Source of the DNA: Stratiolaelaps scimitus
Lineage: Eukaryota; Arthropoda; Arachnida; Mesostigmata; Laelapidae
DNA: 64,000 nt
Direction: 5' to 3'
NCBI GenBank assembly: GCA_019614645.1
Contig: JABWDB010000004.1
Location: 12,586,001-12,650,000 of the forward strand
The position numbers were made by a program, and so were the translations under genes. Below, in pieces: positions 60,505 through 64,000 of the stretch. The first letter of the stretch is position 1, and each line of letters begins with the position of its first letter. The notes beneath the pieces were generated by a model. That model searched no databases. It worked only from the letters and a program-made list of their open reading frames with translations, and was not told the DNA's origin.

Positions 60505-63500
60505 CGGTACAAAATATACAATATTTTAATTTTACATTACGGCTGGGTTGCGTCTATTCTGTGACTTCTTCCATTGTCCGAAATATCAAATCTCCACTAT
60601 CAGCTAGTCTCAGAGAAGGTGGCACATCATGGACTTCGTTCTTCAACCTCTGTACAAGAATACATTTGTCGATGTTTTGATTCGAGCTACGTAGCGTTGA
60701 AAGGACTGCAGATCCAAAATGCGCCTTGGGTAGTTGCCGCGTTGGCTCCGCGGGAGGTTACGTACACGTCGCAAGGAGAATTCGACACAAGGAAAGGTCA
60801 GGCAGGGAATTGCATCAAAGATCTTTTGTGAGTGCAGAGACACCACAAACACGCGAGTGAACATCAAGTAGACTATTCCCGCAGAGTGGCTTGACTGTTT
60901 GCCTTAGGGTGAAATGCCCGTATTCAGATTGACAGGCCTATGCAATCCACGTACCTGTCGAAGACCTGCCGTTTCAATAACAGTTCACAGTTAGCATTTG
61001 ATAAACAAATAGCTATCTACCTTTCCACTAGCGTTTTACCGTCGCCTCCTGTGCATAACTCTACGAGCATGGAAATGTGCGCCTTCTAACGCGTGCGGTG
61101 ATTCCGTGAATTAAACTGCTTTGTCGGCTGTGGGAGCATCCTTTTCTCAATACACGTGTGCTCAACTGTGTGCCCTCGGCAAGTTTAGCCGACTGTGGTT
61201 CCCTAACCCGTTTAATTCTGCAGGCGTGACAGCGAAGTCACGAGTCCCGCGAGGCATTGTAAGTGTAGTGGATGTCGACACTACTGTCAGTCTCAAGGGA
61301 TAAATGTTACGACGAGGACTAGATCGTCGACGCTAGCTGATTGCTGTAGGTTAATGAACACTATATACACACATTGATGAAAGAAGAAACATTGTATTCC
61401 TATCGACTGTTAACTAGTTTCACAAAAAGCCATATGCAAAGACGTTCGTGCAAATATGGCGTTAAGAGGTATCGGTAGAAACAATTGAGAATTCAACGCA
61501 TTTACCAGTGGATTATGTATGGAACGGTTTTGCGACGTCTTTTGCGATGTGGAGCTTCCTATATGGTGAATATAAGATGTGTATGAAATTAATAATGTGC
61601 CAATGTATATTAAATGTTTGATCTTCTTGTGCTCGCCCATAGGGTATTAAATAATACTACACCGAATAATTACAATGAAAACATGTGGTCACAAACTGAA
61701 GAAACCGAAGAGAAAATCCAACGAATATTTCCGAAGGGCTACCCAAGATCGAGTTTAGCTTTGCCTTCCGCTGGTTGAAAAGTTTTGTAAGTCTTCAAAA
61801 CGTATTTCCGCTATCGCACAGTAAAGTGGCTATTATTATACCTCCCCCGAGGCAGAAGAATAACCTGACACGCACAGCAGATCCATCCAAAGATTGCAGC
61901 TCAGAGGGGAGTTTCAATCCTCCTCTACTGATGGACAAGTAGTCCTTCCACAGGAAATCGTCATGGTATTTGTCACCAACCTCAATTTCGTATGATCATG
62001 TCCAACTTAGTCCCCGGTAATAAAAATTATATATTATAAGGAAATGTGGCAGTTTCCGATTTTAGAATGAAAAAGAATTGCGATAGCGTAACATGTGGCA
62101 ACGTAATCAAGTGAGACTCTATTGTATAACCATGCGAATACCCGAGATGCAATATCACAACTGATTCATACCACCCACCGGTGAATTTCAATGCTATTGG
62201 CTCTTTTCCGAGCCGATATCCGTGAACTCGAATTTAACCATTTTGCGCCAATGAATTCGAAGACAGATTCGATTGATTGCACAGAGCGGCCATGGCATCA
62301 CAAAGGAACAATGGCGATATTCTCATTGACACGAGCCCGCCTCCGTGGCGTTCATGCCCAGCAGTAGAGGCAACGGTGACCACAGTCAGCCTACACATTG
62401 CTCATTTGGATGCCTTCCAAAAGGCATCAGCGATGCACCAACTCGCATCGCGTGACCAGTCGTTTTCGCATGTACGATACGAGCACGTCTAGCCAAAGGG
62501 CATCCGGCAAAAATCAGCGGTCCAGGAACTCGTGATGGCCATATCCTAATCTCGTTATCCCACGGCGCCCAGCCATTGCTACTTTTACTCGTCTGTGGAT
62601 AAACAGTATACCGACAATAGCATAAGCGTCTCAAGCATGGTAACAAAATACGCACGCTGACGATGCCGACCGTGCATCGGCATGGTGAGTGTCGAAATCT
62701 TTCACGCTGATATAAAACGCATTATGCAATCACGAGCACAACCACAAATAATTGTTGTTGAAAGACTAATGATTGCATCAAGAAATGCATAGGCCACCAA
62801 TGAACCCAGCGCTTGCGGAACTTGTGGACATAATGATTATAATATCGGGTATTGATTTTATATAGACACAGATCATTTGCTGAGCTGGAGATTGGAAACG
62901 CATCTAGAAACGTCGAGAGTTGCGAAAGAACAACAACTGCAAAGTATATATTATACGTTCCTTCAAATAATTCCACCGAATTAATGGAATTGTGTGTACA
63001 CCTGGCCGCTACCCCCTTTTTTCAAACCCATTTAGCGTTTTGTGTAACGACTGACACTCGCATAGTACAAAATAAAGCACATATAAATAATATCGGGGAA
63101 AGACGAGAGAGAGAGAGAGACGGAGTTGCCAAGATAATCTAAGGCAAAATGGGTCTCCGAACGTCTTTCTACTGTTTCCAGATCTCTCTGCAATTTTTTT
63201 ATTCCATTTTCCCTAGTGCCTAACTACTCGCGGGTTGATTAATGACTTAATGGCTTCTTGCTATATCATGTGTATCGTATCATCTAGGATGCAAAAACCA
63301 CATTAAGCAGCACTTCCACAATATGAATGAAACAGTTTGCTTGATTCACTTTAGCGAGTAGAGAGCCACAATGTTCATACGCTGTGTTCCGATCCGCATG
63401 CTCGCTTGGTTACGAGACGAAGCACGTCAAAATCTATATATAGGTATATTGGTAACTGCCTTTGTGACACACCCAAAACGAAATGCCCAATATACGTTGG

Positions 63501-63543
63501 CTACGACTGTATGATACGAATCTCTCTGTGTACTTAAACTTTT
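60505..63543. other. intergenic, no recognised gene
   Basis: No family copy, domain or splice pair was seen. Open frames such as 60574-60831 and 62277-62492 on + and 62386-62655 on - lack support. A (GA)n run is near 63103-63120. Confidence 0.5.
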
Positions 63544-63690
63544 TCGGGCTGACTCTCAGCCAACATTTAACGTCCACGGTACCGCTTTCGCATTGCTTCG
63601 TAAGACGGACCCCTAAAATGCAAATGTGCAACGGTGGGGATCGAACCCGTGCACCTACGTGTCTCCCCCGATTGCGAGGCGCTTTGTGTA
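63544..63690 (-). repeat. tRNA-derived SINE, most complete copy
   Basis: On the - strand the order is GCGCCTCGCAATCGGGGGAG, then CACGGGTTCGATCCCCACC (B box), then TTGCACATTTGCATTTTAGG, GTCCGTCTTACGAAGCAATG, CCGTGGACGTTAAATGTTGG and CTGAGAGTCAGCCCGAAAAA. The head resembles the variable-arm and T-arm half of a tRNA. Fragments of the same repeat occur at 1.4, 1.9, 31.2, 31.9 and 48.5 kb. Confidence 0.75.
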
Positions 63691-64000
63691 CTTGTGTCTA
63701 TGGAAGTAACAACATTACATCTTAGTAAACACCATCTCTCTGAGAGCAGTCCTTTAGCTCCTCTATAAAATACACCCACACGGCGAAGGCGAAGAGACAA
63801 GAGATGAGTTTACAACCAGACAAAGAGTAGACATCCAGATGAGAAAAAAGTTGATTTACTGCTAAAATCAGTGCCACGTCATCTATCAGTAAACTATTGT
63901 CGTAACTTCGAACCTAGCTTCTTTCTAATCGTAGACTTACGTTTGATCCTGCTGTAAGCGCTATTTTATTTAGACCACACACAGCTAATTAGTTGCTCAG

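Overview
The window is eukaryotic, most likely arthropod DNA. Genes are split by GT-AG introns, intergenic DNA is AT-rich and carries many (TA)n arrays, and there are decayed non-LTR retrotransposons and a short repeat with a tRNA-like B box. A mite or related chelicerate would fit the compact signal-peptide genes and the style of the DNA, but no single feature fixes the species. No rRNA, intact tRNA, CRISPR or bacterial operon structure was seen.

Left part (about 2.5-17.4 kb, + strand): the 3' part of a tensin-type gene. Nine exons with matching splice phases encode a linker, a complete SH2 domain with its phosphotyrosine-binding arginine, and a C-terminal PTB domain that ends at a stop at 17047. 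Upstream exons are not visible and probably lie left of the window. The 8.3-kb third-to-fourth-exon intron holds an R1-type retrotransposon end, a foldback element and a possible internal promoter.

Right part (about 22-60 kb): a dispersed cluster of at least eight small secreted-protein genes that I do not recognise as a named family. Each encodes 85-103 residues: a signal peptide, a first cysteine in an h-x-x-C context, a phase-1 intron at the same place, a charged helical second half, and a C-terminal signature K-[YFVL]-x-x-h-x-x-C. Three copies lie on the - strand (22-38 kb) and five on the + strand (42-60 kb), so the cluster changes orientation near 38-42 kb. The distal three + copies add a middle cysteine. 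Two of these three share a near-identical CATAAAAGCTC promoter core, and a third + gene (48 kb) shares CATAAAAGC. Two more segments look like decayed copies and two others like orphan first exons. This array is the most interesting content of the window.

Other content: an intronless candidate membrane protein (26.4 kb), an internally deleted LINE (36 kb), further LINE-like debris (39 and 47 kb), at least six tRNA-like SINE copies, several strong hairpins (20, 33 and 47.7 kb), a GAACGTTC cluster at 25.5 kb, and long stretches without recognisable genes.
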